Assembly (NCBI GenBank): GCA_903847495.1
Contig: CAINDT010000160.1
Span: 1 to 9,402 of the forward strand
Reading direction: 5' to 3'
From: an uncultured Actinomycetes bacterium
GTDB taxonomy: Bacteria > Actinomycetota > Thermoleophilia > Gaiellales > F1-60-MAGs149
Length of the DNA stretch: 9,402 nucleotides
The position numbers were made by a program, and so were the translations under genes. Positions 1 to 7,216 of this stretch are shown piece by piece (position 1 is the first letter of the stretch; every line of letters begins with the position of its first letter). A model generated the notes under the pieces. That model searched no databases and was not told the origin of the DNA. It saw only the letters and a list, made by a program, of their open reading frames with translations.

Positions 1-1130
1 AGCTGCTTCGTCGAGCCGCCACGCACGTCGCCGGCGGCGAAGATGCCCTTCACGCTCGTCTCGAGGTTGCGATCGGTCTTCACGAAGCGGCGCTCGTCCA
101 GCTCGACGAGCCCGTTGAGCCACTCCGTCGTGGGGTCGAGTCCGATGAACAGGAACGCCGCCTTGCACGCGTGCTCCGTCTCCGCGCCGGAGTCGAGATC
201 GCGGAACGTGATCGACTTGATCAGCCCCTGCTCGTCAGCGTTGAAGGAGGCGACCTCGACGTTCGAGACGACGTCCATCTTGGGATGCTCGAGCACCTTG
301 TCCTGCAGCAGCTTGGAGCCGGTCAGGCCGTCCTTGCGGGCGAAGATCGTCACGTGGTTGGCGAACTGCGTGAGGAAGAGGCCCTCCTCCATGCCGGAGT
401 TGCCGCCGCCAATCACGACGACCTCCTCCGCGCCCTTGTAGAACGGGCCGTCGCAGGTCGCGCAGAAGTGGATGCCTGCGCCGATCAGGTCGGCCTCGCC
501 GGGGGCGTTGGTGCGGCGGTACTGCGAGCCGGTCGAGATCAGCACGGCACGCGCGCTGAGCAGCTGCCCGGCGCTCGTCATCACCTCGAAGGCGTCATCG
601 ACGGGCGTGATCGTGTCGACGGCCACCGACTCCAGCAGCTCCACGCCATAGCGGGCTGCCTGACGCACGAAGCGGTCCGCCAGATCGATACCCTCGACGC
701 CATCCGGGAAGCCCGGGTAGTTGTCGTAGCGCTCGGTCACGCCGGCCTGACCGCCGAGCGCGGACTTCTCGACGACGATCACGCTCATGTTCTCGCGCGC
801 GGCGTAGATCGCGGTCGTCAGCGCGGCCGGGCCGCCACCGGCGATGACGAGGTCGTACGTGTCCATCGCGGCAGCGCGCGTGATGCCGAGCTTGTCGGCC
901 AGCTCGTCATTCGGCGGCGAGATCATGAAGGTGCCGTCGGGGAACTGCAGCGTCGGGATGCGGCGCTTGCCGCCGATGATCGACTCGATCTCGGCCGTAG
1001 CGCCCTCGTGCTCCTCGAGGTCGACCCAGTTGAACGGGATGTGATGCGCGGTCAGGAAGCCGCGCACGCGGCGGCAGTCAGGGCACCAGTGGGCCCCGAA
1101 GACCGTCATCAGGTTCGGATCGCGCGACAT
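1..1130 (-). CDS. Glutaredoxin-like domain fused to thioredoxin reductase (C-terminus cut by window edge)
   Basis: FAD-dependent thioredoxin reductase-type disulfide oxidoreductase with an N-terminal thioredoxin-fold domain; it probably passes electrons from a reduced cofactor through FAD and a redox Cys pair to thiol partners in the cytoplasm. Translating from ATG at 1130 gives 376 complete codons. Residues 1-85 form the small redox domain: WCPDC puts Cys16 and Cys19 at the active site, and IPT (Pro59) fits the cis-Pro loop. The reductase starts near residue 90: FAD loop GGGPAA (98-103), redox motif CATC (Cys223, Cys226), second nucleotide loop GGGNSG (241-246), and the FAD-contact FAAGD motif (364-368). 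The NADPH-phosphate motif HRRxxxR of classical TrxB reads ARKDGLT here. GAGGAG lies 6 nt before the ATG, which supports the start. Roughly 35-45 residues should be missing at the C-terminus. The family call is firm; the physiological donor and acceptor are not. Confidence 0.93.
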   Translation of the reverse strand, partial: MSRDPNLMTVFGAHWCPDCRRVRGFLTAHHIPFNWVDLEEHEGATAEIESIIGGKRRIPTLQFPDGTFMISPPNDELADKLGITRAAAMDTYDLVIAGGGPAALTTAIYAARENMSVIVVEKSALGGQAGVTERYDNYPGFPDGVEGIDLADRFVRQAARYGVELLESVAVDTITPVDDAFEVMTSAGQLLSARAVLISTGSQYRRTNAPGEADLIGAGIHFCATCDGPFYKGAEEVVVIGGGNSGMEEGLFLTQFANHVTIFARKDGLTGSKLLQDKVLEHPKMDVVSNVEVASFNADEQGLIKSITFRDLDSGAETEHACKAAFLFIGLDPTTEWLNGLVELDERRFVKTDRNLETSVKGIFAAGDVRGGSTKQ

Positions 1131-1136
1131 GCTCAA

Positions 1137-1142
1137 CTCCTC
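1137..1142 (-). promoter_or_regulatory. Shine-Dalgarno site of the Trx reductase fusion
   Basis: On the minus strand GAGGAG lies 6 nt upstream of the ATG at 1130. It fixes the start so that the N-terminal CPDC domain is included in the protein rather than only the reductase part. Confidence 0.75.
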
Positions 1143-1146
1143 GCTT

Positions 1147-1163
1147 CGCCCGACCGTCGGGCG
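1147..1163. repeat. 17-bp palindrome in the trx reductase leader
   Basis: CGCCCGAC and GTCGGGCG are perfect 8-bp inverted arms around a single C (1155). In RNA this would fold as a 7-bp stem with a 3-nt loop that ends 4 nt upstream of the Shine-Dalgarno site. It could be a protein operator or a leader hairpin; the sequence alone does not decide. Confidence 0.6.
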
Positions 1164-1173
1164 CTACAGGCCA

Positions 1174-1204
1174 TTGTTACCAGACCCGTTGAAACGCGTG
1201 TCAG
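1174..1204 (-). promoter_or_regulatory. Possible promoter of the Trx reductase gene
   Basis: On the minus strand CTGACA (1204-1199) matches the -35 consensus at five of six positions. TAACAA (1179-1174), preceded by TGG, could be an extended -10. The 19-bp spacer is longer than the usual 17, so this is tentative. I see no SigR-type GGGAAT/GTT pair, although trx genes in Streptomyces use one. Confidence 0.25.
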
Positions 1205-1205
1205 G

Positions 1206-1219
1206 CGCGGTGCTCCGCG
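1206..1219 (-). terminator. Weak hairpin downstream of the ZIP gene
   Basis: CGCGG and CCGCG form a 5-bp GC stem around a 4-nt loop, about 30 nt beyond the ZIP stop codon and upstream of the trx reductase promoter region. There is no U-tract. It may be a weak terminator or chance in GC-rich DNA. Confidence 0.2.
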
Positions 1220-1249
1220 TCATACCTCAGCGGGAGCCGACAACGGCAA

Positions 1250-1975
1250 TCAGATGCCGGCGGCAGAGAGCAGCCACATCAGCAGCGCGCCGCCCGCGAT
1301 GGTGACGAAGGCCGTGCGCGCAGTGCCGCCCTGACGGGCGCCCGGGATCATGTCGCGCGTCGCGAAGTAGAGCAGCGTGCCGGCGAAGAACCCGGCGTAC
1401 CCGATCACCCATGCCTCCGACAGCTGCAGCCAGCCGCCGACGAACGCGCCGATCACGGGGGCGATCGCACCGGCGGTCACCAGCGCCCAGGTGCGCCCGG
1501 GCGTGTTGCCGTGACGACGCATGATCGCGGCGGTGGTCATGCCGTCAGCGAAGTCGTGCGCGAGCACGGCGATCAGGATCGCCACGCCGATCGCGTCGGA
1601 GACGGTGAAGCCGATGCCGATGGCGAGGCCGTCAAGGAACGAGTGCAGGACGAGCGCACCGGCGCCGATCAGGCCGACGTGGGGATGGCGATGCTCCGCC
1701 CCCTCGTCGGCGTCGGCCGGATGGGGGCCGATCAGTTCCTCGAGCACGAACATGGCGAGGAAGGCGACGATCACCAGCAGGTACGGCAGCGGTACGGAGC
1801 CGAGTGCCGGCCCCTCGAACTCCGCGAACTCCGGCAGCAGGTGGAAGGCGACGAGGCCCAGCATCGCGCCGGCCGCCACGCCGTAGACGAGGTGCAGCTG
1901 ACGCTGGGCGCGCAGGGCGACGAGGCCACCGAGCATCGTCGTGAAGAACGGGAGGAATTTGAGAACAGCGACCAT
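1250..1975 (-). CDS. ZIP-family metal (probably zinc) transporter
   Basis: Inner-membrane divalent-metal permease of the ZIP/GufA type, 241 aa from ATG at 1975. The sequence shows about eight hydrophobic segments (roughly 3-22, 29-49, 63-83, 101-125, 128-150, 163-185, 188-207, 221-239). TM2 carries HLLPE (His45-Glu49). TM4 carries the ZIP signature HSxxDGxAIG (His111-Gly120), which forms the metal path. A short His-rich loop (His94, His96, His98 region) lies between TM3 and TM4, as in the family. TM5 reads HDFADG (140-145), not the usual H(N/E)xPEG. The frame stays open farther upstream, but that stretch overlaps the divergent regulator and is not membrane-like, so I start at 1975. There is no Shine-Dalgarno; a -10 just before the ATG suggests a very short leader. 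Divergence from a Fur-family gene across a metal-regulator box points to zinc uptake, but manganese or iron are not excluded. Confidence 0.88.
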   Translation of the reverse strand: MVAVLKFLPFFTTMLGGLVALRAQRQLHLVYGVAAGAMLGLVAFHLLPEFAEFEGPALGSVPLPYLLVIVAFLAMFVLEELIGPHPADADEGAEHRHPHVGLIGAGALVLHSFLDGLAIGIGFTVSDAIGVAILIAVLAHDFADGMTTAAIMRRHGNTPGRTWALVTAGAIAPVIGAFVGGWLQLSEAWVIGYAGFFAGTLLYFATRDMIPGARQGGTARTAFVTIAGGALLMWLLSAAGI

Positions 1976-1985
1976 GACGCGGTAA

Positions 1986-2000
1986 TGATAACCATTATCA
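1986..2000. promoter_or_regulatory. Fur/Zur-family operator (7-1-7 box) between zip and its regulator
   Basis: TGATAACCATTATCA has perfect 6-bp arms (TGATAA/TTATCA). It differs at one position from the classical Fur-family 7-1-7 consensus TGATAATNATTATCA. It is strikingly AT-rich for this genome and lies in the 40-bp gap between two divergent starts, so a bound regulator would block both genes. Which metal is sensed cannot be read from the box. Confidence 0.85.
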
Positions 2001-2002
2001 AG

Positions 2003-2008
2003 TAAACT
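2003..2008 (+). promoter_or_regulatory. -10 element of the Fur/Zur regulator gene (leaderless)
   Basis: TAAACT fits TAnnnT and ends 7 nt before the GTG at 2016, so transcription would start at or next to the start codon. The expected spacer (1986-2002) is almost exactly filled by the Fur-family box, which fits autorepression. No clear -35 and no Shine-Dalgarno are visible. Confidence 0.5.
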
Positions 2009-2015
2009 GCAAGTC

Positions 2016-2486
2016 GTGAGCTCGCAGCACGCACACAGCCATGACCACGACCACGGCGGCGAGTCGTGGGACGCCCACGCCACCGTCGCCCTGGCGCGCA
2101 AGGGAACACGACGCAGCAGCGCACGCGACACCGTCGTGGCCGCACTCGCCGGCCAGGAGTGCTGCGCCAGCGCGCAGGAGATCCACTCCCGCCTGCGCAG
2201 CGACGGCTCGACGATCGGCATCGCCAGCGTCTACCGCACGCTCGAGCTCCTGCACGGCATGGGGCTCGTGACCCGCATCGACACCGGCGATGGCGTGGCG
2301 CGCTTCGAGCCCACCCACCCCGACGGCGCGCACCACCACCACCTCGTGTGCACCACGTGCGGGGCGGTCGAGGCGTTCCAGGACGATGCGCTGGAGGAGG
2401 CGATCCACCGTGTCGCCGATCGCGTCGACTTCCGCGTGGATGCTCACGACGTCGCACTGCGCGGCGCCTGCCGCGCCTGCCGCTGA
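2016..2486 (+). CDS. Fur-family metalloregulator, Zur-like, with His-rich N-terminus
   Basis: DNA-binding metal-dependent repressor of the Fur superfamily, 156 aa, starting at GTG. The winged-helix domain covers about residues 30-95, with the recognition-helix signature VYRTLELL (72-79). The dimerisation/metal domain starts at HHHH (106-109). The structural zinc site is two CxxC pairs, Cys112/Cys115 and Cys152/Cys155, the latter at the extreme C-terminus. His131 and His144 are candidate further ligands. SAQEIH and the GIASVYRTL stretch look more like actinobacterial Zur than Fur or PerR, and the divergent ZIP gene supports zinc, but I assign Zur only by inference. Unusually, residues 5-13 alternate His (5, 7, 9, 11, 13), with His21 beyond, ahead of the conserved fold. 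The 7-1-7 box directly upstream suggests autoregulation. The gene ends convergently with clpC, with a hairpin between them. Confidence 0.9.
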   Translation: MSSQHAHSHDHDHGGESWDAHATVALARKGTRRSSARDTVVAALAGQECCASAQEIHSRLRSDGSTIGIASVYRTLELLHGMGLVTRIDTGDGVARFEPTHPDGAHHHHLVCTTCGAVEAFQDDALEEAIHRVADRVDFRVDAHDVALRGACRACR

Positions 2487-2501
2487 GCGACCCCGGAAAC
2501 G

Positions 2502-2529
2502 ACTGAGCCCCGGTCGCCCGGGGCTCAGT
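2502..2529. terminator. Bidirectional hairpin terminator between the regulator and clpC
   Basis: Arms 2502-2513 and 2518-2529 are a perfect 12-bp inverted repeat (ACTGAGCCCCGG) around a TCGC loop. It sits in the 68-bp gap between two convergent stop codons. Neither side has a strong T-run (TTCGTTC on plus, GTTTCC on minus), so it acts either as a U-poor terminator or as an mRNA 3'-end stabiliser for both genes. Confidence 0.8.
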
Positions 2530-2554
2530 GACGTTCGTTCTCGGTGCCGGGGAG

Positions 2555-5065
2555 CTACTCCCCGACTTCGGCGAGATCCGCCGGTGGCGCGTCGGGCGTC
2601 GGCGGGACGATGTCCATCGTCACCTCGTCGGTGCCTTCCTTGCGGTTGACCAGAATCGTCGAGCCCGGCTGCATCTGCTGCGCGAGCACGAAGTCGGCGA
2701 GCGGATCCTCGAGGATGCGCTGGATCGCGCGGCGCAGCGGCCGGGCGCCCATCGCCGGGTCATAGCCCTCCTGGACGAGCAGCTCCTTGGCGTTCTCCGT
2801 GAGCTCGATCGTGACCTCGTGCTGCTCCAGCTGCTCGCGCAGGCGGTTGAGCATGAAGTCCACGATGTGCAGGATCTGCTCCCGCGAGAGCTTGTGGAAG
2901 ACGATCACCTCGTCGATGCGGTTGAGCAGCTCGGGGCGGAAGACCCGCTTGAGCTCGCCCATGATCTTGCCCTTCATGTCGTCGTACGACTGGCCGCTCT
3001 CGTCCTCGGCCTGCGAGAACCCGAAGTTCTGGTTCTTGGCGATCGTCGCCGCGCCGATGTTCGACGTCATGATCACGATGGTGTTGCGGAAGTCGACCTT
3101 GCGACCCTGAGAGTCGGTCAGCTTGCCCTCCTCCAGCACCTGCAGGAGGATGTTGAAGACGTCCGGATGGGCCTTCTCGATCTCGTCGAGCAGGATCACC
3201 GAGTACGGCTTGCGGCGCACGGCCTCCGTCAGCTGGCCGCCCTCGTCGTACCCGATGTAGCCAGGAGGCGAACCGACGAGACGGGACACGGAGTGCTTCT
3301 CCATGTACTCCGACATGTCGACCTGGATCATCGCGCCCTCATCGCCGAAGAGGAACTCGGCGAGCGTGCGCGCGAGCTCGGTCTTGCCGACACCGGAGGG
3401 CCCGAGGAAGATGAACGAGCCCGACGGGCGCTTGGGGTCCTTGATGCCCGCGCGGGCGCGGCGGATGGCACGCGACACGGCGGCGATCGCCACGTCCTGG
3501 CCGATCACGCGCTTGTGCAGCTCCTCCTCCATGCGGATGAGCTTCTGCGACTCGGCCTCGGTCAGCTTGAAGACGGGGATGCCGGTCCACATCGAGACGA
3601 TGTCGGCGATCTCTTCCTCGCCGATCGACGGCTGCTCCGTGGCGCCCTCGCCCTGGGACCAGCTCTCCTCGGCCTCGCGCTTCTCGTTGGCGAGCTTGCG
3701 CTCCTCGTCGCGGAGATTGGCGGCGGCCTCGAAGTCCTGGCCCTCGATCGCGGCCTCCTTCTCCTTGCGGACGCGCTCGATCTCCTCCTCCAGCTCGCGC
3801 TGGGCAGGCGGAGCGGCCATCGTCTTGATGCGCAGGCGACTGGCGGCCTCGTCGATCAGGTCGATCGCCTTGTCCGGCAGGTGGCGATCCTGGATGTAGC
3901 GGCTCGACAGCTCGGCTGCGGCCTCCATCGCCTCGTCCGTGATGCGGATGCGGTGATGCGCCTCGTAGCGATCGCGCAGGCCGCGCAGGATCTGCACGGT
4001 GTCCTCCACGCTCGGCTCCTCGACGCGCACCTGCTGGAAGCGGCGCTCGAGGGCGGAGTCGCGCTCGAGGTACTTGCGGTACTCGTCGAGCGTCGTCGCG
4101 CCCACGGTCTGCAGCTCGCCACGCGCAAGGGCGGGCTTGAGGATGCTCGCCGCGTCGATCGCGCCCTCGGCGGCACCGGCGCCGACGAGGTTATGCAGCT
4201 CGTCGATGAACAGGATGATGTCGCCGCGCTGGGCGATCTCCTTCATGACCTTCTTGAGGCGCTCCTCGAACTCACCGCGGTACTTCGAGCCGGCCACGAG
4301 GGCCGCGAGGTCCAGCGTGTAGATCTGCTTGTTCTTGAGGAGGTCCGGCACCTGGCCGCTCGAGATGCGCTGCGCCAGGCCCTCGACGACGGCGGTCTTG
4401 CCGACGCCCGGCTCGCCGATCAGCACCGGGTTGTTCTTCATGCGGCGCACGAGGATCTGCATCATGCGCTCGACCTCGGTGTGGCGACCGACGACGGGAT
4501 CGAGCTTGCCCTCGGTGGCCAGCTTCGTCAGGTTGCGACCGAACTGGTCGAGCAGCTTCGACGACTTCTTCGCCTCGGGCGAGCCACCGCCGGCGGGCGC
4601 GGCTGCGCCACCCGACTGGGAACGACGACCCGGGCCGGACAGCATGCGGATGATCTCGTTGCGGATCTTCTCGGCGTCCGCGTCGAAATCGAGCAGGATG
4701 CGGGCGGCGACGCCCTCGTTCTCGCGGACGAGACCCAGCAGGATGTGCTCGGTGCCGATGTAGTTGTGGCCGAGCGACAGCGCCTCGCGCAGGGCCAGCT
4801 CGAGAACCTTCTTGGCGCGCGGGGTGAACGGGATCTGGCCCGTCGTCACCTCCTCGCCCTGGCCGACGATGCGCGCCACGTTGGCACGCACGTCCTCCAC
4901 GGTGATGTCGAGCGAATCCAGCACGCGCGCGGCCAGACCCTCCTCCTCGCGGAGCAGGCCGAGCAGGATGTGCTCGGTGCCGATGTAGTTGTGCTTGAGG
5001 GCACGCGCCTCGTCCTGCGCGAGGACGACGACCTGACGTGCACGCTCTGTGAATCGCTCGAACAT
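2555..5065 (-). CDS. clpC: ATP-dependent Clp protease ATPase subunit ClpC
   Basis: Hexameric AAA+ unfoldase that feeds substrates to ClpP in the cytoplasm; 836 aa, normal for ClpC. Two Clp_N repeats (about 1-68 and 78-143) form the adaptor/substrate-binding domain. D1 has Walker A GEPGVGKT (217-224) and Walker B ILFIDE (284-289). The middle region contains a charged coiled-coil UVR-type motif (about 424-460), which separates ClpC from ClpA and ClpB. D2 has Walker A GPSGVGKT (555-562) and Walker B VILLDE (623-628). The NFGF loop (680-683) matches the (L/I/V)GF-type ClpP-docking tripeptide. AGGAGG 6 nt before the ATG fixes the start. It lies 157 bp downstream of lysS on the same strand, with its own likely promoter. 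In mycobacteria lysS, lsr2 and clpC1 are neighbours; no lsr2 is present here. I see no CIRCE element or convincing ClgR box. Nothing appears truncated. Confidence 0.98.
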   Translation of the reverse strand: MFERFTERARQVVVLAQDEARALKHNYIGTEHILLGLLREEEGLAARVLDSLDITVEDVRANVARIVGQGEEVTTGQIPFTPRAKKVLELALREALSLGHNYIGTEHILLGLVRENEGVAARILLDFDADAEKIRNEIIRMLSGPGRRSQSGGAAAPAGGGSPEAKKSSKLLDQFGRNLTKLATEGKLDPVVGRHTEVERMMQILVRRMKNNPVLIGEPGVGKTAVVEGLAQRISSGQVPDLLKNKQIYTLDLAALVAGSKYRGEFEERLKKVMKEIAQRGDIILFIDELHNLVGAGAAEGAIDAASILKPALARGELQTVGATTLDEYRKYLERDSALERRFQQVRVEEPSVEDTVQILRGLRDRYEAHHRIRITDEAMEAAAELSSRYIQDRHLPDKAIDLIDEAASRLRIKTMAAPPAQRELEEEIERVRKEKEAAIEGQDFEAAANLRDEERKLANEKREAEESWSQGEGATEQPSIGEEEIADIVSMWTGIPVFKLTEAESQKLIRMEEELHKRVIGQDVAIAAVSRAIRRARAGIKDPKRPSGSFIFLGPSGVGKTELARTLAEFLFGDEGAMIQVDMSEYMEKHSVSRLVGSPPGYIGYDEGGQLTEAVRRKPYSVILLDEIEKAHPDVFNILLQVLEEGKLTDSQGRKVDFRNTIVIMTSNIGAATIAKNQNFGFSQAEDESGQSYDDMKGKIMGELKRVFRPELLNRIDEVIVFHKLSREQILHIVDFMLNRLREQLEQHEVTIELTENAKELLVQEGYDPAMGARPLRRAIQRILEDPLADFVLAQQMQPGSTILVNRKEGTDEVTMDIVPPTPDAPPADLAEVGE
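4737..4993. repeat. 32-bp exact direct repeat within clpC (4737-4768 and 4962-4993)
   Basis: The two copies encode the same HNYIGTEHIL core in the first and second Clp_N repeats and are offset by 225 bp (75 codons). The protein repeat is a family feature. The DNA identity over 32 bases is most simply explained by strong codon bias, with gene conversion as an alternative. Confidence 0.7.
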
Positions 5066-5071
5066 GATTGG

Positions 5072-5077
5072 CCTCCT
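5072..5077 (-). promoter_or_regulatory. Shine-Dalgarno site of clpC
   Basis: AGGAGG on the minus strand, 6 nt before the ATG at 5065, is a full-consensus site and fixes the clpC start. Confidence 0.8.
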
Positions 5078-5080
5078 GCC

Positions 5081-5095
5081 CCCTGTTTCGCAGGG
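5081..5095 (-). repeat. Small leader hairpin upstream of the clpC Shine-Dalgarno
   Basis: CCCTG and CAGGG form a 5-bp stem around a 5-nt loop, 3 nt from the AGGAGG site. It is short, and chance is possible in GC-rich DNA. Confidence 0.35.
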
Positions 5096-5136
5096 CTTCG
5101 GCGACCGGATTCCACCGGATCACCGACTGGGCGCCC

Positions 5137-5163
5137 ACACTACCAGAGCGTGGTGCGTACCAA
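5137..5163 (-). promoter_or_regulatory. Candidate clpC promoter with extended -10
   Basis: On the minus strand TGGTAGTGT (5145-5137) fits the extended -10 TGnTAnnnT. TTGGTA (5163-5158) is a four-of-six -35 match with a short 15-bp spacer, which an extended -10 can tolerate. It would give a leader of about 65 nt before clpC. It lies in the 157-bp spacer after lysS, so clpC could be transcribed alone as well as from upstream. Confidence 0.4.
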
Positions 5164-5222
5164 TCCGGTCGTGCGAGCCGGCTCTCGGCTTACCTCCGGA
5201 TCACACTCGGACGTCGCGGGGA

Positions 5223-6635
<1,413 letters not shown>

Positions 6636-6644
6636 CGGTCGTGC

Positions 6645-7118
6645 CTAGGCGCGCGAGATCGCGGTGATCTCGTACTTGACGATGCCCTTGGGCGTGACGA
6701 CGTCGACCTTGTCGCCCTTCTTGCCGCCCAGCACCGCACGACCGATCGGCGACTCGTTCGAGTAGCGATTCTGGTCCGGATCGGCCTCGGCCGAGCCGAC
6801 CAGCTTGAACTTGCGCTCGCTGTTGCGGGGCCCCTTGAGGGTGACCGTCGTGCCGATGGCGACCTCGCCGCGGGGCTGGTCACCCTTCTCGACGATGGTG
6901 GCGTCGCGCAGCTGCTCCTCGAGCTCCGCGATCTCGTCCTCGAGCACCGCCTGCTCGTTCTTCGCCGCGTCGTACTCGGCGTTCTCCGAGAGGTCGCCGA
7001 ACTCGCGGGCCTCCTTGATGGCCTCCGCGATCTCGCGACGACGCTCGGTGGTGAGGTAGTCGAGGCGCTCCTTGAGCTCGCGATACCCCTCGGCGGTGAG
7101 GACGACTTCCTTGGCCAC
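6645..7118 (-). CDS. greA: Transcription elongation factor GreA
   Basis: Binds the RNA polymerase secondary channel and stimulates cleavage of backtracked RNA; 157 aa, the normal family length. The N-terminal coiled-coil (about 10-78) carries the tip motif GDLSENAEY, with the catalytic acidic pair Asp42 and Glu45 by comparison with E. coli GreA. The C-terminal FKBP-like domain (about 80-157) carries the conserved SPIGRAVLGGKKGD stretch. Start is GTG at 7118, with GGAGG 4 nt upstream (7127-7123), a slightly tight spacing. The TAG stop is followed 9 nt later by lysS in the same reading frame, so the two are almost certainly one transcription unit. Divergent from dusB, with 98 bp between the starts. 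Confidence 0.97.
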   Translation of the reverse strand: MAKEVVLTAEGYRELKERLDYLTTERRREIAEAIKEAREFGDLSENAEYDAAKNEQAVLEDEIAELEEQLRDATIVEKGDQPRGEVAIGTTVTLKGPRNSERKFKLVGSAEADPDQNRYSNESPIGRAVLGGKKGDKVDVVTPKGIVKYEITAISRA

Positions 7119-7142
7119 GGTGCCTCCGGCAGATCTCGTTCA

Positions 7143-7161
7143 CGACGCCGACATGGCGTCG
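7143..7161 (-). repeat. Hairpin in the greA leader
   Basis: CGACGCC (7143-7149) and GGCGTCG (7155-7161) are perfect 7-bp arms around a 5-nt loop. They lie between the probable greA -10 (7172-7177) and its Shine-Dalgarno. There is no following U-tract, so it is not an obvious terminator. It could affect leader stability or be a dyad for a regulator. Confidence 0.5.
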
Positions 7162-7171
7162 AACAGGCCGC

Positions 7172-7177
7172 ATGGTA
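7172..7177 (-). promoter_or_regulatory. Possible -10 of the greA-lysS unit
   Basis: TACCAT on the minus strand fits TAnnnT and would give a leader of about 45-50 nt. I cannot find a matching -35, so this is tentative. Confidence 0.3.
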
Positions 7178-7204
7178 CAGGGGTGGCCGTGCGCGGGCGT
7201 CCGA

Positions 7205-7210
7205 TACCCT
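7205..7210 (+). promoter_or_regulatory. -10 element of dusB (leaderless)
   Basis: TACCCT preceded by GA fits TAnnnT and ends 6 nt before the ATG at 7217. The transcript would begin at the start codon; there is no Shine-Dalgarno. Confidence 0.5.
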
Positions 7211-7216
7211 GCCGGC

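Larger units (their letters stand above)
1985..2012 (-). promoter_or_regulatory. Probable zip promoter overlapping the operator
   Basis: On the minus strand TATCAT (1990-1985) is a TAnnnT -10 ending 9 nt before the zip ATG. TTGCAG (2012-2007) is a weak -35 with a 16-bp spacer. GATAAT (1999-1994) is an alternative -10. Either choice lies inside or across the Fur-family box, and no Shine-Dalgarno follows, so the mRNA would be nearly or fully leaderless. Confidence 0.45.

Noticed and set aside
1131..1249. SigR-type promoter for the Trx reductase
   Set aside because: No GGGAAT-N16-18-GTT arrangement could be found in the gap.
171..1334. A 387-codon plus-strand open frame opposite the Trx reductase
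   Set aside because: It is a shadow of the redox enzyme, with low-complexity Arg/Ala/Asp/Val composition, no ribosome site and no motifs.
1976..2221. N-terminal extension of the ZIP frame upstream of 1975
   Set aside because: It would overlap the start of the Fur-family gene and the operator, and the added residues are not membrane-like or conserved in appearance.
5066..5222. CIRCE or ClgR operator upstream of clpC
   Set aside because: No TTAGCACTC-N9-GAGTGCTAA-like repeat is present. The only TTCGC...GCGA pair has unsuitable spacing for a ClgR box.
7172..7216. Upstream in-frame ATG for dusB at 7172
   Set aside because: No Shine-Dalgarno precedes it, the extra 15 residues do not look like Dus sequence, and the -10 at 7205-7210 would lie inside the coding region.
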